Shown: in pieces, positions 20,820 through 30,506 of the stretch
Layout: every line of letters starts with the position of its first letter
Position numbering within the stretch: position 1 is the first letter of the stretch
Source of the DNA: Clostridium sp. NkU-1
GTDB taxonomy: Bacteria; Bacillota_A; Clostridia; Lachnospirales; Lachnospiraceae
Assembly: GCA_001312405.1 (NCBI GenBank)
Contig: BBDR01000020.1
Coordinates: forward strand, 11,168-75,167
Length of the DNA: 64,000 nt
Direction: 5' to 3'
Notes under the pieces: generated by a model
What the model saw: the letters and a program-made list of their open reading frames with translations, nothing else
The model's database searches: none
What the model was told of the DNA's origin: nothing
Made by a program: the position numbers and the translations under genes

Positions 20820-21628
20820 CTATTCATCTTTCCTGGAAGCCGCAGTATTTAATTTCGCTTCCTTTTTTGCTGCTTCTGCTTTCTTTGCCGCTTCTGCCTT
20901 CTTCGCTTTTAAGGCTTCTTCCTCCTGCTTTTTCCTGGTATCAAGAATCTCATGATTGGACATACAGGAAGACCCAGTACAGGTAGCACAGTTGCCGCCG
21001 CAGGCCAGCTTGGACTGGGATGCGGAACCATTGGTTGCGGAAGGCGCTTTAAACTTATTCTGAAGAGCTGTTAAGATTGAAAGCACAAAGAATGCGCCCG
21101 GAGCAAGGACAAAAATAGAAATATGGTAATCTTCCGGAATAATGGTGTATCCAAATACAGCGCCTGAACCTAAAAGCTCACGGACAAGTCCGATGCAGGT
21201 AAGAGCAATGGTGAAGCCAAGTCCCATACCAATTCCGTCAAAGGTAGATGCCATGACACCGTTCTTGGAAGCATAGGATTCTGCACGGCCTAAAATAATG
21301 CAGTTTACCACGATAAGTGGAATATAAATTCCGAGTGCAGAATAAAGCTTGGTACATATGCCTGTAAAAGAAGCTGCACAATCGTAACCAGAGTTGCAAC
21401 CACAACGATATAAGCCGGAATCCTTACCCGGTCCGGAATAATATTACGAAGGGCTGAAATAAGCATATTGGAAAACAGCAGCACCACAGTCGTGGAAAGC
21501 CCCATGCCCGCACCGTTCACCGCTGACGTGGTAACAGCCAGAGTCGGACACATGCCGAGCATCAGGATAAAGGTCGGGTTTTCTTTTACAATACCGTTAT
21601 ATAAACGTTCCATACATTTGTTATTCAT
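20820..21628 (-). CDS. rnfE: Rnf complex subunit RnfE with a C-terminal Cys and Lys/Ala-rich extension (one frameshift)
   Basis: Membrane subunit paralogous to RnfA. NGIVKENPTFILMLGMCPTLAVTTSAVNG and IVVNCIILGRAESYASKNG are the RnfE signatures, with the intramembrane-cluster Cys in GMCPT and VNCI. One base is missing near 21345, in AAGCTTTAT, separating the first ~95 codons from the rest. Intended length ~269 aa. The core ends near residue 205; after it comes a ~60-aa tail with CGGNCATC and GSSC followed by repeated KKAEAA units, which is longer than RnfE of model species. The tail could be flexible and cytosolic and the four Cys could bind metal; both points are inference. Confidence 0.9.
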
Positions 21629-21639
21629 CTTCCCACCTC

Positions 21640-22254
21640 CTAACGGTCAATGCTTTGATGCACGTAATACAATGCGGCATTGACTGCATTGGTTACTGCA
21701 CTGGATGTAATGGTAGCGCCGCTTATGGCATTGATCTCTCCATCACCTGCATTGCCTGATTTCGTAACGGTAAGGGATTCCTTGTTCTTTCCTGCATATT
21801 GGTCCTTAAACGCCGGTTCCTTTGCCTTTAAGCCCAGGCCCGGGGTATCGCTGATTGCAAGAAATTCAATGCCGTTAATGGTTCCATCTTCCTTGATGCC
21901 AACGGAAATCTGTACGACTCCGCTGTAGCTGTCATCGGAATGAGCGGTAATCACATGGCCCAGAGCGTTCCCGCTTCCATCCACCGCCAAAAGAGCAGCG
22001 TCCACACTGACCTTTCCAAAATTCTGGGAAAGCAGTTCAGCATTGCAGGCTTCCACAGCTGCTTCCATCTTCTCATCCGATGTAAAATCAGCCGCTTCCG
22101 GAAATACCTTCTTATATGCTGCCAGATTGGCCGCCTCAGTTGCCTTTTCAATGGGTTCCTTTGTAATCTGATAAGCGCCGCCCAGCAAAAAACCGGAAAT
22201 CAGGGTGATCACAAATAAAATCAACGCGTCCTTCATAAATCCACCGTTTTTCAT
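21640..22254 (-). CDS. rnfG: Rnf complex subunit RnfG, covalent-FMN protein
   Basis: 204-aa subunit with one N-terminal membrane helix (residues ~8-28) and an extracytoplasmic FMN-binding domain. The flavinylation motif SGATITSSAV near residue 185 supplies the Thr to which FMN is attached by a phosphoester bond in this family. ATG at 22254 follows GGAGGG by 8 nt; a seven-codon upstream extension lies inside the ribosome site region and is not used. The gene overlaps closely with the rnfD end. The frame is intact. Confidence 0.92.
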   Translation of the reverse strand: MKNGGFMKDALILFVITLISGFLLGGAYQITKEPIEKATEAANLAAYKKVFPEAADFTSDEKMEAAVEACNAELLSQNFGKVSVDAALLAVDGSGNALGHVITAHSDDSYSGVVQISVGIKEDGTINGIEFLAISDTPGLGLKAKEPAFKDQYAGKNKESLTVTKSGNAGDGEINAISGATITSSAVTNAVNAALYYVHQSIDR

Positions 22255-22255
22255 C

Positions 22256-23179
22256 TTACTTTCCCTCCTTTCCAAATGCTACCGGAAGAGAGATCTTCTC
22301 GATCAAAGGCACCAGGATGTTGCTGATGATGATGGCATAGGAAACACCTTCCGCGGATCCGCCGAAAAGACGGAATAATCCGGTCAGCACTCCCAAAAGA
22401 ACGCCGAAAATTATCTGTCCCTTTGGAGTGATGGGGCTGGTCACATAATCGGTAGCCATAAAGAATGCACCGAAGATAAGACCGCCGCCGCATAAATGAG
22501 TCAGCACATACATGAAATCATGCTGGCCGAAAATAAACACGAATACAGCAAAGGTGAGCAGATAAGCGGCCGGGATCCGGATGGAAATTACTTTTCTTAC
22601 CAGTAAGTAGGCCGCACCCAGAAGCAGGGCAATCACAGATACCTCACCAATGGTTCCTGATATTTTACCGATGAACATAGATGCTAAGTCAACTGCTTCA
22701 CCCGCCTTTAATGAGGCAAGGGGAGTAGGACCTGCAACTGCGTCACTATATGTAAAGTCAGTCATCTTGCCTGCAAAAGAAATGAGCAGGAAGCATCTTG
22801 CTGCCAGAGCCGGGTTCATGAAGTTCTGGCCCAGGCCGCCGTAAAGCTGCTTTACTACGATGATGGCAAATACACCGCCCAGAAACGGGATCCATAAAGG
22901 AATGGCCGGAGGCATGTTAAGGCCCAGGATCATTCCGGTCACCAGGGCACTTCCATCGCTCACGGTAATGGGTTTTCCCATAAGGGATTCAAATACATAT
23001 TCACTGAGAACACAGGATAATACACTGATCAGCAGAATCAGCGCTGCTTTTACCCCAAACTGATATACACCATACGCAGACGCAGGAATCATGGCAATGG
23101 CAACATCCAGCATAATATTCTGTGTTGTAACCTGATCCCTTACATGAGGTGATGATGATACATTTAACAATTTACTCAT
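22256..23179 (-). CDS. rnfD: Rnf complex subunit RnfD, flavin-bearing membrane protein
   Basis: 307-aa membrane subunit with about nine hydrophobic segments. LNVSSSPHVRDQVTTQNIMLDV at the N-terminus, VSDGSALVTGMILGLNMPP, KQLYGGLGQNFMNPALAARCFLL and DYVTSPITPKGQ are the NqrB/RnfD signatures. The family carries covalent FMN on a Thr; here the Thr in AGPTPLASL is the likely site, which differs from the more usual SGAT-like context, so this is tentative. The gene lies 11 bp after rnfC and the stop is 1 bp before the rnfG start. Intact. Confidence 0.93.
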   Translation of the reverse strand: MSKLLNVSSSPHVRDQVTTQNIMLDVAIAMIPASAYGVYQFGVKAALILLISVLSCVLSEYVFESLMGKPITVSDGSALVTGMILGLNMPPAIPLWIPFLGGVFAIIVVKQLYGGLGQNFMNPALAARCFLLISFAGKMTDFTYSDAVAGPTPLASLKAGEAVDLASMFIGKISGTIGEVSVIALLLGAAYLLVRKVISIRIPAAYLLTFAVFVFIFGQHDFMYVLTHLCGGGLIFGAFFMATDYVTSPITPKGQIIFGVLLGVLTGLFRLFGGSAEGVSYAIIISNILVPLIEKISLPVAFGKEGK

Positions 23180-23190
23180 GCTTCCTCCTC

Positions 23191-24513
23191 CTACGCTTTC
23201 TTTCTGCTTGCCGCAACTTCTTTGCGCATCTCTTTAAATGCCTGGGTAAGAGGTCTTCTGGCCGGACAGATATATGCACAGCAGCCGCATTCGCAGCATT
23301 CCATGCCATTTATCTTTACAAACCGTTCCAAGTCAGACCGCTCTGCCGCCTCCATAAGCATCTGCGGAACAATGTTGCCCGGACATACCTTTACGCATCT
23401 TCCGCAGCGGATGCAGGCGCTGGGCGCATTACCAGCCACCTCGTCTTTTGTCAGACAGGTAAGGGCAGAGGAAGTCTTTGTAACGGGAATATTTAAGTTG
23501 AACAAAGCCTGCCCCATCATAGGACCTCCGGAAATAATCTTTTCCGGTTCCGTCTTAAAGCTGCCGGAAGCCTCTAAAAGCTCATTGTAGCTGGTCCCGA
23601 TCCTCACATTATAGTTCTGGGGATTTGACACAGCATCTCCGGTCACCGTAATGATGCGGCGGATCAAAGGAATGCTCTTTGCAACAGCATTATAAATAGA
23701 AATCACCGTATCCACATTGTCCACCATGCAGCCTGCATCTGCCGGAAGCATAGTAGAATTGATCTTTCTTCCTGTCACCGCATAGATGAGAGTGCGCTCA
23801 CCGCCCTGGGGATACTTGGTCTGTAAGGGACAGACAGTGATCCTTGGCTCATCCTTTACAAGCTCTGTCATCAGCTTGATCGCCTCCGGCTTATTGCTCT
23901 CAATGGCGATTACTCCCTTTGCATTATCAAACAGCTGCAGGATTATATTAAGTCCCTTAATAATGCTTTCCGGCTCTTCTAACATCATCCGGTAATCAGA
24001 AGTTAAGTACGGCTCGCACTCCGCACCGTTGACAATGATGGTATCGATCTTTGATTCTTCCTTTGGTGTCAGCTTCACATGAGTTGGAAATCCGGCACCG
24101 CCAAGACCTACAACCCCTGCTTCTTTTACAAGGTTCCTGATCTCTTCTTTTGATAAGGTCTTCGGATCACGCTCTTTGCCGAATCCGTCCACCGTCTGAT
24201 ACTTCCCGTCGTTTTCAATGATAATCGACGGAACCATAGAGCCATTAGCAACCATTCTTGGTTCAATGGTTTTTACTGTTCCTGAAACAGAACTGATTAT
24301 GCAGGCAGAAATAAAGCCTCCCGGCTCCCCGATTTTCTGTCCAACCAGCACCTGATCTCCTGCCGCAACCAAAGGTTTCGCCGGTGCACCGATATGCTGG
24401 GACAGGGGAAACACCATTTCGCCTTTTGGCTGCAGCACTTGTACAGGTTTATTTTCCGACAGTTCTTTTCCTTCATAAGGATGAATGCCGCCTTTAAATG
24501 TAGCCAGACCCAT
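23191..24513 (-). CDS. rnfC: Rnf complex subunit RnfC, NADH-binding iron-sulfur protein
   Basis: 440-aa peripheral subunit that exchanges electrons with NAD. A glycine-rich VVGLGGAGFPTHVKL (residues ~133-147) is the NADH/FMN site, NGAECEPYLTSDYRMM follows, and two 4Fe-4S motifs, CIRCGRCVKVCP and CCECGCCAYICP, end the protein. It is the first gene of the operon, with a promoter ~70 bp upstream. Typical length for Firmicutes and no frame problems. Confidence 0.94.
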   Translation of the reverse strand: MGLATFKGGIHPYEGKELSENKPVQVLQPKGEMVFPLSQHIGAPAKPLVAAGDQVLVGQKIGEPGGFISACIISSVSGTVKTIEPRMVANGSMVPSIIIENDGKYQTVDGFGKERDPKTLSKEEIRNLVKEAGVVGLGGAGFPTHVKLTPKEESKIDTIIVNGAECEPYLTSDYRMMLEEPESIIKGLNIILQLFDNAKGVIAIESNKPEAIKLMTELVKDEPRITVCPLQTKYPQGGERTLIYAVTGRKINSTMLPADAGCMVDNVDTVISIYNAVAKSIPLIRRIITVTGDAVSNPQNYNVRIGTSYNELLEASGSFKTEPEKIISGGPMMGQALFNLNIPVTKTSSALTCLTKDEVAGNAPSACIRCGRCVKVCPGNIVPQMLMEAAERSDLERFVKINGMECCECGCCAYICPARRPLTQAFKEMRKEVAASRKKA

Positions 24514-24552
24514 TTAACTAACCCTCTTTCTCTACAATTCTTTGTCTCTCCT

Positions 24553-24612
24553 GGCAAAATTTCAGCATTTTGCCACCTGAAACAGTATAACATAATTCGC
24601 AAACCGAAACAA
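24553..24612 (-). promoter_or_regulatory. rnf operon promoter and a hairpin at the start of the transcript
   Basis: Minus-strand TTGTTT (24607-24612), 17 bp and TATACT (24584-24589). Immediately downstream GGCAAAAT (24553-24560) and ATTTTGCC (24567-24574) form a perfect 8-bp hairpin that would begin only a few nucleotides into the mRNA, either an operator or a 5'-stabilising stem. Confidence 0.65.
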
Positions 24613-24697
24613 TGCATAAATACATATTGTATACTGTGTTTTATATACACTTCTCTTTATTTATCAGTACTCTAACCTGCTTTAAAGTCCCGTCATT

Positions 24698-24715
24698 TTG
24701 TTAATTAAATAACAA
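24698..24715. promoter_or_regulatory. Candidate Rex (redox sensor) binding site upstream of rnf
   Basis: TTGTTAATTAAATAACAA matches the Rex consensus TTGTTAANNNNTTAACAA at 13 of 14 fixed positions. It lies ~86 bp upstream of the rnf -35 box, farther away than usual for a simple repressor site. Confidence 0.4.
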
Positions 24716-25035
24716 TTCTTAAAGAAACAGATCTTATAATGTTTTCATAAAAGCACAATTATTTCGGTTATTATTTTATAATTCCTGATTATCCACCTTT
24801 TTTTTGACAGTGTTTTTAATTTTATACACTATTCTTCGTTAATTTTTTTGCTGAATTTTTATAATTAGTAAAGGCTTTTCTCCCGTTTCTATGGTTTAAC
24901 ATTGTCATCTTCCCTTTTTATTTATTAGAATTTTTAATAAGTAAAGAGGAGCATTGTTAAAACGAAATTATGACTGATGCCATACTGCCGTTTTCTCCAA
25001 TGCTCCCCCTATGGGCTGCAGATCGTTTTTTTCGT
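24716..25035. other. AT-rich intergenic region with a terminator-like stem for the ABC exporter operon
   Basis: No gene is visible here. The only structure is an interrupted stem, GGAGCATTG (24948-24956) with CAATGCTCC (24998-25006) plus inner AAAACG/CGTTTT, followed on the minus strand by a T-rich stretch. It is the likely end of the exporter transcript. Confidence 0.5.
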
Positions 25036-26906
25036 TTAATCCAGTTCCACTGCCCCGGTATAAAGCTGATAATATCTGCCTTTTTGTTTTAAAAGATCTT
25101 CATGATCTCCCCGTTCAATGATCTCCCCGTTTTCCAATACCATGATGGCATTGGCGTTGCGCACCGTAGACAGGCGGTGGGCGATCACAAAGGTGGTCCG
25201 GTCCGCCATAAGGCGGTCCATGCCCCGTTCAATATGCTTTTCCGTTCTGGTATCCACGGAGCTGGTCGCTTCATCAAGGATCAGAACCGGGGCCTTTGAA
25301 ATAGCCGCCCTGGCAATGTTTAAAAGCTGCCTCTGCCCCTGGCTTAAGTTGGCCCCGTCGCCTTCCAGCACCGTGTCAAAGCCGGCAGGAAGCCTCATGA
25401 TAAAGGAATAAGCGGAAGCCGTTTTGGCTGCCTGGATCACTTCTTCATCCGTTGCATCAAGCCTTCCGTAACGGATGTTTTCCATCACGGTTCCTGTAAA
25501 CAGATGGGTATCCTGAAGGACCATGGCAATATTCCGGCGCAGATTTTCCCGCTTGATATGTCGGATATCCACTCCGTCAATGGTAATCTCACCGCCCTGA
25601 ATATCGTAAAAGCGGTTCAAAAGATTTGTGATCGTGGTTTTTCCTGCTCCCGTAGAACCTACAAAAGCGATCTTCTGCCCTGGTTTTGCATAAAGCTTAT
25701 ATCCTTTAAAATTACTTTGCCGGGATCATAGCCAAAGGTCACATTCTTTAGTTCTACATATCCATTCATGGGCTCCAGCTCCACCGCAGCTTCGTCATCT
25801 GCAGGCTCCGGCTTCTCATCCATAATGGCAAATACCCGTTCTGCTCCCGCAAGGGCGGAGAATACATTGGTTACCTGCATGGACATCTCGTTGATCGGAC
25901 GGCCAAACTGCCTGGAAAAGGTTAAAAATACGGTCAGGCCACCTACATCAAAGCCTTTGAGCACACAAAGAAGTCCTCCGATGCATGCGGTCAGGATGTA
26001 ATTTAACTGGCTTAAATTTCCCATGACCGGCATCATCACGCCTCCGAAAAACTGTGCATGGATCATGTTGTTCCTTAAATCCTCGTTGAGGATCTCAAAT
26101 TCTTCTTCTGCCACGTCTTCATGACAGAACACCTTTACCACTCTCTGGCCGCTGATGATTTCTTCAATATATCCGTTTACAGCACCAAGGGAGCTTTGCT
26201 GTGCTGAGAAAAACTTCTGGCTTTTTGACGCCACAAAACCGCCGATCTTCATCATAACAGGTATCATGATTAAGGTCACCAGAGTCAGCCAGATATTTGT
26301 ATATATCATAAGCACCAGAGTGCCAATAATGCTCAAGGCTCCGGTAAAAAGCTGGACCAGGGTGCTGCTCAGCATCTGGCCGATGGTATCCACATCATTG
26401 CTGAACCGGCTCATAAGATCACCGGTGTTATTGGTATCATAAAACCGCACCGGCAGGGTCTGGATCTTAGCAAATAAATCATCCCTTATTTTTTGCAGGG
26501 CATTTTGTGCAACCGTCAGCATGATTCTGGATTGGACATAGTTGGCAATCACACTGATGAGGTAAACGGCACCCATTATCCCAATACCTTTTGCAAGGCC
26601 TAAAGCGCTTCCCTTTCCGCCGGCCGGCGGCGCAATATACTGATTAATAATGGGACGCAGCATATAAGAACCGGCTAACATCGCGAGCGTACCTGCAATC
26701 ACGCAGAAAAATGCTGCTCCCATAAGTAGTTTGTATTCATTTAAATATGACATGAGACGCCGAATGGTTGCCTTGGCATTCTTTGGAAGGCTGCCCTTTA
26801 TCTGCCTGCCTCCTCCATGTCCGCCTACGGGCCCCCGGTTCCTGGATGGCTGGGAAACGCGGCCATAACGCTTTTTTAAGCTTTCTATCTTTTTCTGCTT
26901 ATCCAT
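25036..26906 (-). CDS. Heterodimeric ABC exporter, second subunit (one frameshift)
   Basis: About 623-aa fused membrane-ATPase half transporter. A basic, Gly-rich N-terminal tail (~40 residues) precedes six membrane helices; the ATPase domain has Walker A GSTGAGKTT, Q-loop VLQDTHLF, signature LSQGQRQ and Walker B VLILDEATSSVD. The signature deviates from LSGGQ while Walker B keeps its catalytic Glu, the pattern of the consensus-site subunit in LmrCD/BmrCD/TM287-288-type heterodimers. One base is missing near 25705, in AAGCTTTAT, between DIS and LYAKPGQKIAF. The start overlaps the partner stop as TAATG. Drug or peptide export is inferred from family; the substrate is unknown. Confidence 0.88.
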
Positions 26907-28644
26907 TATGCACCTGCCTCCTTTTCCTGGTCTCTCTGGGAATAATAAATCTCCTGATAAGCCTCGCAGGACTCCAGCAGTTCTTCATGGGAACCCATGC
27001 CTACGATCTGTCCGTCATCAAGTACGATGATCTTATCCGCATTTTCCACGGACCGATGCGCTGGGCAATGATGAATTTGGTAGTATCCTTTAAAGTAGTC
27101 TGGAAGCACTGGCGGATACGGGCTTCCGTTGCCGTGTCCACAGCAGAAGTGCTGTCATCCAGAATCAATATTTTCGGTTTCTTTAAGAGCGCTCTGGCAA
27201 TACAAAGTCTTTGCTTCTGGCCGCCGGATACATTGGAACCTCCCTGGCCCAAATCCGTGCTATATCCCTCCTTAAAGTTAGAAACAAAGCCATCGGCCTG
27301 GGCGCTTTCCGCCATAAGGACTATTTCTTCCATAGTGGCATCCTCGTCTCCCCAGCGGAGATTTTCTTCAATGGTTCCTGAAAAAAGGACATTCTTCTGT
27401 AAGACCATTCCAACGCCTTCCCTTAGGTTTCTGATGGAATATTCCCTTACGTCAATGTCATCCACCAGGACTTGTCCTTCATCCGCATCATAAAGACGGG
27501 GAATCATCTGCACAAGAGAGGTCTTTCCGCTTCCTGTGGAACCAATGATTCCAACGGTTTCTCCAGGTTCCGCCGTAAAATTAATGTGTTTTAAGACCAT
27601 TTCATCCATTCCCTTTATATACTGGAAGGAAACATTCCGAAATTCCACCTTTCCTCCTGTGACCTGGGCGGATTTCTCTGTTGCATCTTCATCGGTCAAA
27701 TCGATTTCTGTATCAAGAACCTCTTTGACACGCCTTAAGGAAGCCATGGCCCTGGAAGCCTGCAAAAATACCATGGATAAGAGCATCAGGGACATAAGGA
27801 TCTGGACAATGTAAGTGGTAAACGCCGTAAGATCACCTACAGGCATCTTTCCTGCGATAATGAGATTTCCTCCATACCACACCACTGCAAGGGTCGTGGC
27901 ATTCATGGCAAGCATCATCACAGGCATGCTGGCTATGACGATCTTCATGGCGTCAAGGCTGCCTTCCTTTAGATCCCGGTTCGTTGCCTGAAATTTCTTT
28001 TCCTCAAAATCTTCCCTGACAAAAGATTTAATGACGCGCACATTGGTCAAAGCCTCCTGCACGCCGGAGTTTAAGCGGTCGATCTTCTTTTGCATTACCT
28101 CAAAACGAGGAAAAGCCGCCTTTAAAATAATAAAGATGATCAGGAGCAGTAATGGAATCACTACCAGAAGTATTACCATCAGCTGGCGGTTCATGAGATA
28201 GGCCATAATAAGGCCCCCGATCAGAAGGCCAGGAGCCCGGAACATCAGACGCAGGCTCAGCATCACCACATTTTGAATCTGCTGGATATCATTGGTCAGT
28301 CTGGTAACCAAAGATCCTGTGCTGAAATCATCAATATTTTTAAAGGAAAATTGCTGGACTTTATGAAATACATCCTTTCTCAAGTCCGTGCTAAAGCAAA
28401 TGGAAGCCTTAGAGGAAAAATAGGATGCTCCGATTCCTCCTGATGCCATAATAACGGCAATGGCGACCATTCTCCCTCCCATTTTTAAAATGTATCCTAC
28501 ATCTCTTGTGGCGACTCCGTTGTTGATGATCATGGACGTCAGCCTGGGAAGCATGATCTCACCAAATACTTCCGTAAGCATTAAGAGGGGCGCCAGTATA
28601 AAGGCTCCCAGATACGGCCTGATATATTTCCAATATCGTTTCAA
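26906..28644 (-). CDS. Heterodimeric ABC exporter, first subunit with a degenerate Walker B (one frameshift)
   Basis: About 579-aa half transporter with six membrane helices and an ATPase domain: Walker [11 protein letters not shown]-loop VLQKNVLF, signature VSGGQKQ, and Walker [13 protein letters not shown] in which Asp replaces the catalytic Glu. This complements the defective LSQGQ signature of the partner, giving one degenerate and one active ATP site. A base is missing near 27054 between IAQRI and SVENADKI. The start is a TTG at 28644, five bases after the marR stop, with GAGAGG upstream. It is part of a marR-ABC-ABC transcript. Confidence 0.88.
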
Positions 28645-28648
28645 GTTA

Positions 28649-29153
28649 TCAATCCTCTCTTTCTGTCATGTCCTTTTCTAAAGGAATCTGAGATAAATTA
28701 TCATAAATACGGTCCAGATATTGCCCCATGACAGCCAATTCCTCCTTTGAAAAATCACGGAACATACGTTCTTCTACGTTGTGAAAAAAATTCCCGGCTG
28801 TGCTCCACCATGTGTTTTCCTTTTTCCGTCAGGCAAAGCTTATTCATCCGGTTATCTTCCTGATCAACGGCCCGGGTGATGTATCCCCCTTTTTCCAGCT
28901 TCTTCACCGATACCGCTATGGTGGCAGTGGACACATAAAGGCGTTCTGCAATCTCCTTCTGGGATACATTGGAATGGTCGGAAAGCATCATAAGAATCTG
29001 ATGCTGGCTGCGGTATACCCCTGTCTGTCTCAGACGCTCATCAAGGATATAACGATGCAGCTTCATGATCCTCATATATCTCACCATCACGCTGTGGGTC
29101 AGTGATATCTCTCCCTTCAATCCTTTATCCCGGAACGGACACATTGGTCTCAT
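28649..29153 (-). CDS. MarR-family regulator of the ABC exporter (one frameshift)
   Basis: About 167 aa with the winged-helix MarR core: VYRSQHQILMMLSDHSNVSQKEIAERLYVSTATIAVSVKKLEKGGYITR and DNRMNKLCLTEKG, here quoted in parts, at residues ~45-120. The T7 run near 28782-28788 holds one base too many; correcting it extends the protein from HSREFF to an end at 28649, just before the exporter gene. The start is taken at the ATG 29153 after GGGGA. A 14-bp palindrome over its own transcription start suggests autorepression and repression of the exporter, relieved by a small ligand. Confidence 0.85.
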
Positions 29154-29186
29154 TTGCAAACAATCCCCTTTCTGTTAGCCTCCTAA

Positions 29187-29239
29187 TAATTAGCTAATTA
29201 ACTATGTAGGAGTATATCACCTCGCAGCCCGGTTTGCAA
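29187..29239 (-). promoter_or_regulatory. marR-exporter promoter with a palindromic operator
   Basis: Minus-strand TTGCAA (29234-29239), 17 bp and TATACT (29211-29216). The perfect palindrome TAATTAGCTAATTA (29187-29200) covers roughly +4 to +17 and is AT-rich like known MarR-family sites. Confidence 0.7.
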
Positions 29240-29342
29240 CCAAAAAACTTTGAAAATTTTGTGAATTTTCTTACTATCATTTCCCATTTTTAAGCTTCCA
29301 TTCCCATGTCTAAAAACTTTTGCGCACTCCTGTCCATAAGAT

Positions 29343-30042
29343 TCACTTCACCCGTTCTATTTCTTTGGGAATCTCCATGGAATTGGACAACTTAAGCATC
29401 TGATTCCCCAGTTCTAAGTACTCCCTGCTGCTTAAGTCCTTGATCGGCCTTTGCTTTTCATATAATTCATGCATTTTCCCATTCTTTATGGAAAAGCTTT
29501 CCGGTGTATGATATTGTAACTCAAAAATCTGGCCGTCAGGTGAGCGCAAGGTGGTGTTGATTCCCTTATAAGGACTCTGCCTGTCAAGCCAGTAATTTTT
29601 AATTTCAATCGTTTGATATCCTAATTCCCAATAAAGCTCCATGGCTGTTAATGCTTTCCCCGCAAGCTCTTCTGCGGAAGCCGTATAGGTATATCTCAAT
29701 ATGTCTTTTACCTCATACACCTGGAAGCCCCGGCCATATTTTCTTTGAATCTTTTCCAAATAGGAATCCCTGGATTTTATGCGGTTTTCCTCACCTGCCA
29801 TATCCATTCCTGCCCGCCTTGCCATTGCCCTGACCTGCCTTGTAATTTTAGGTTCACATTCCGCAGCTCTGTAGTAACAGTACATTCCTTTTATCCGAGG
29901 CCTGATGCCCCATAATCATACCGCTTTTCATACGGAAGACGGTTCCGCCATATTTTCTCCCCGCGCATTGCTCTGAATTTCCTTTGATATTTTTTATCGT
30001 ATCATTCAGTATATGCCCCATCCCCTGAAATTGTGCCTGCAT
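29343..30042 (-). CDS. Stand-alone RelA/SpoT-like nucleotidyltransferase-fold protein (one frameshift)
   Basis: About 233 aa; no known gene name. Residues ~75-205 resemble the RelA/SpoT synthetase domain: RIKSRDSYLEKIQRKYG (the R-K-S...K block), VYEVKDILRYTY (the conserved Asp), YKGINTTLRSPDG, and FELQYHTPESFSIKNGKMHELYEKQR (the conserved Glu in ELQ.HT). No hydrolase HD domain, TGS or ACT domain is present. One extra A in the short A run near 29895-29898 breaks the reading between residues ~50 and 52. Similar small proteins include (p)ppGpp/(p)ppApp synthetases and toxic small alarmone synthetases, but also inactive phage and secreted forms. No antitoxin gene is evident beside it. Function unproven. 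Confidence 0.65.
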
Positions 30043-30086
30043 TATTCACTGGCCGGGCAAAAAAAACTGCAGCCGGATATTTATGT

Positions 30087-30123
30087 AAAAGCGGAGGCCT
30101 GAACCTATTCAGACCTCCGCTTT
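30087..30123 (-). terminator. Strong terminator after the Cys-rich miniprotein gene
   Basis: AAAAGCGGAGG-CCTGAA and the matching CCTCCGCTTT form a long stem with loop CCTATT. It follows the Cys-rich gene on the minus strand and is A-rich on its left side, giving T residues in that direction. Confidence 0.75.
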
Positions 30124-30130
30124 CCTATCT

Positions 30131-30340
30131 TTATTCACAATTATCGTCTTCATTGCCCCAGCGGCAGTGACAGCGGGGATCATTACACCCAGCTCTGAAA
30201 CCGGCACAAAACGCTCTTCTTCTTTCCTCTTCACAATCATCGCGTACGCCTTCACAGTCGCGTCCGCGGCAATTGCATCTACAGTTACATCCACAGTTAC
30301 ATCTGCAGTTATTCCTACATCCTCCGAAAAAGCAGCACAT
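30131..30340 (-). CDS. Cysteine-rich miniprotein, 17 Cys in 69 residues
   Basis: I do not recognise the family. The 69-aa protein begins MCCFFGGC and has a dense core CRCNCGCNCRCNCRGRDC (residues ~12-29) with Cys at every second position, then an acidic/basic middle and CNDPRCHC near the end. No signal peptide or membrane helix. AAGGGG stands 8 nt before the ATG and a strong terminator follows, so it is a self-contained expressed gene. It is the direct neighbour (166 bp) of a radical SAM/SPASM gene on the same strand. Options are a metal-binding or spore-coat protein, or a peptide substrate of the enzyme; none is proven. Confidence 0.65.
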   Translation of the reverse strand: MCCFFGGCRNNCRCNCGCNCRCNCRGRDCEGVRDDCEEERRRAFCAGFRAGCNDPRCHCRWGNEDDNCE

Positions 30341-30506
30341 ATTTTACACCCCTTTTTTTAATTGATTGTACTATATTATATGGGACACTTAGACAAGGTG
30401 TGAAATTCACTGATTCCTAAGTTGTCCAGGTTTAAAATAGCGGGGGAACAATCATGCTTTTTCTGCGGCTTCCTTGAAAATTCTATTTTTCTATCCTTTT
30501 TATGGT

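Noticed and set aside
19945..20955. Long plus-strand frames across rnfB, rnfA and rnfE
   Set aside because: They mirror conserved Rnf coding sequence, have repetitive composition and no ribosome sites.
30109..30294. An alternative 61-aa Val/Ala-rich protein in the Cys-rich locus
   Set aside because: It lies in another frame, lacks a ribosome site, and its regular pattern simply mirrors the Cys-x-Cys codon repeat of the real gene.
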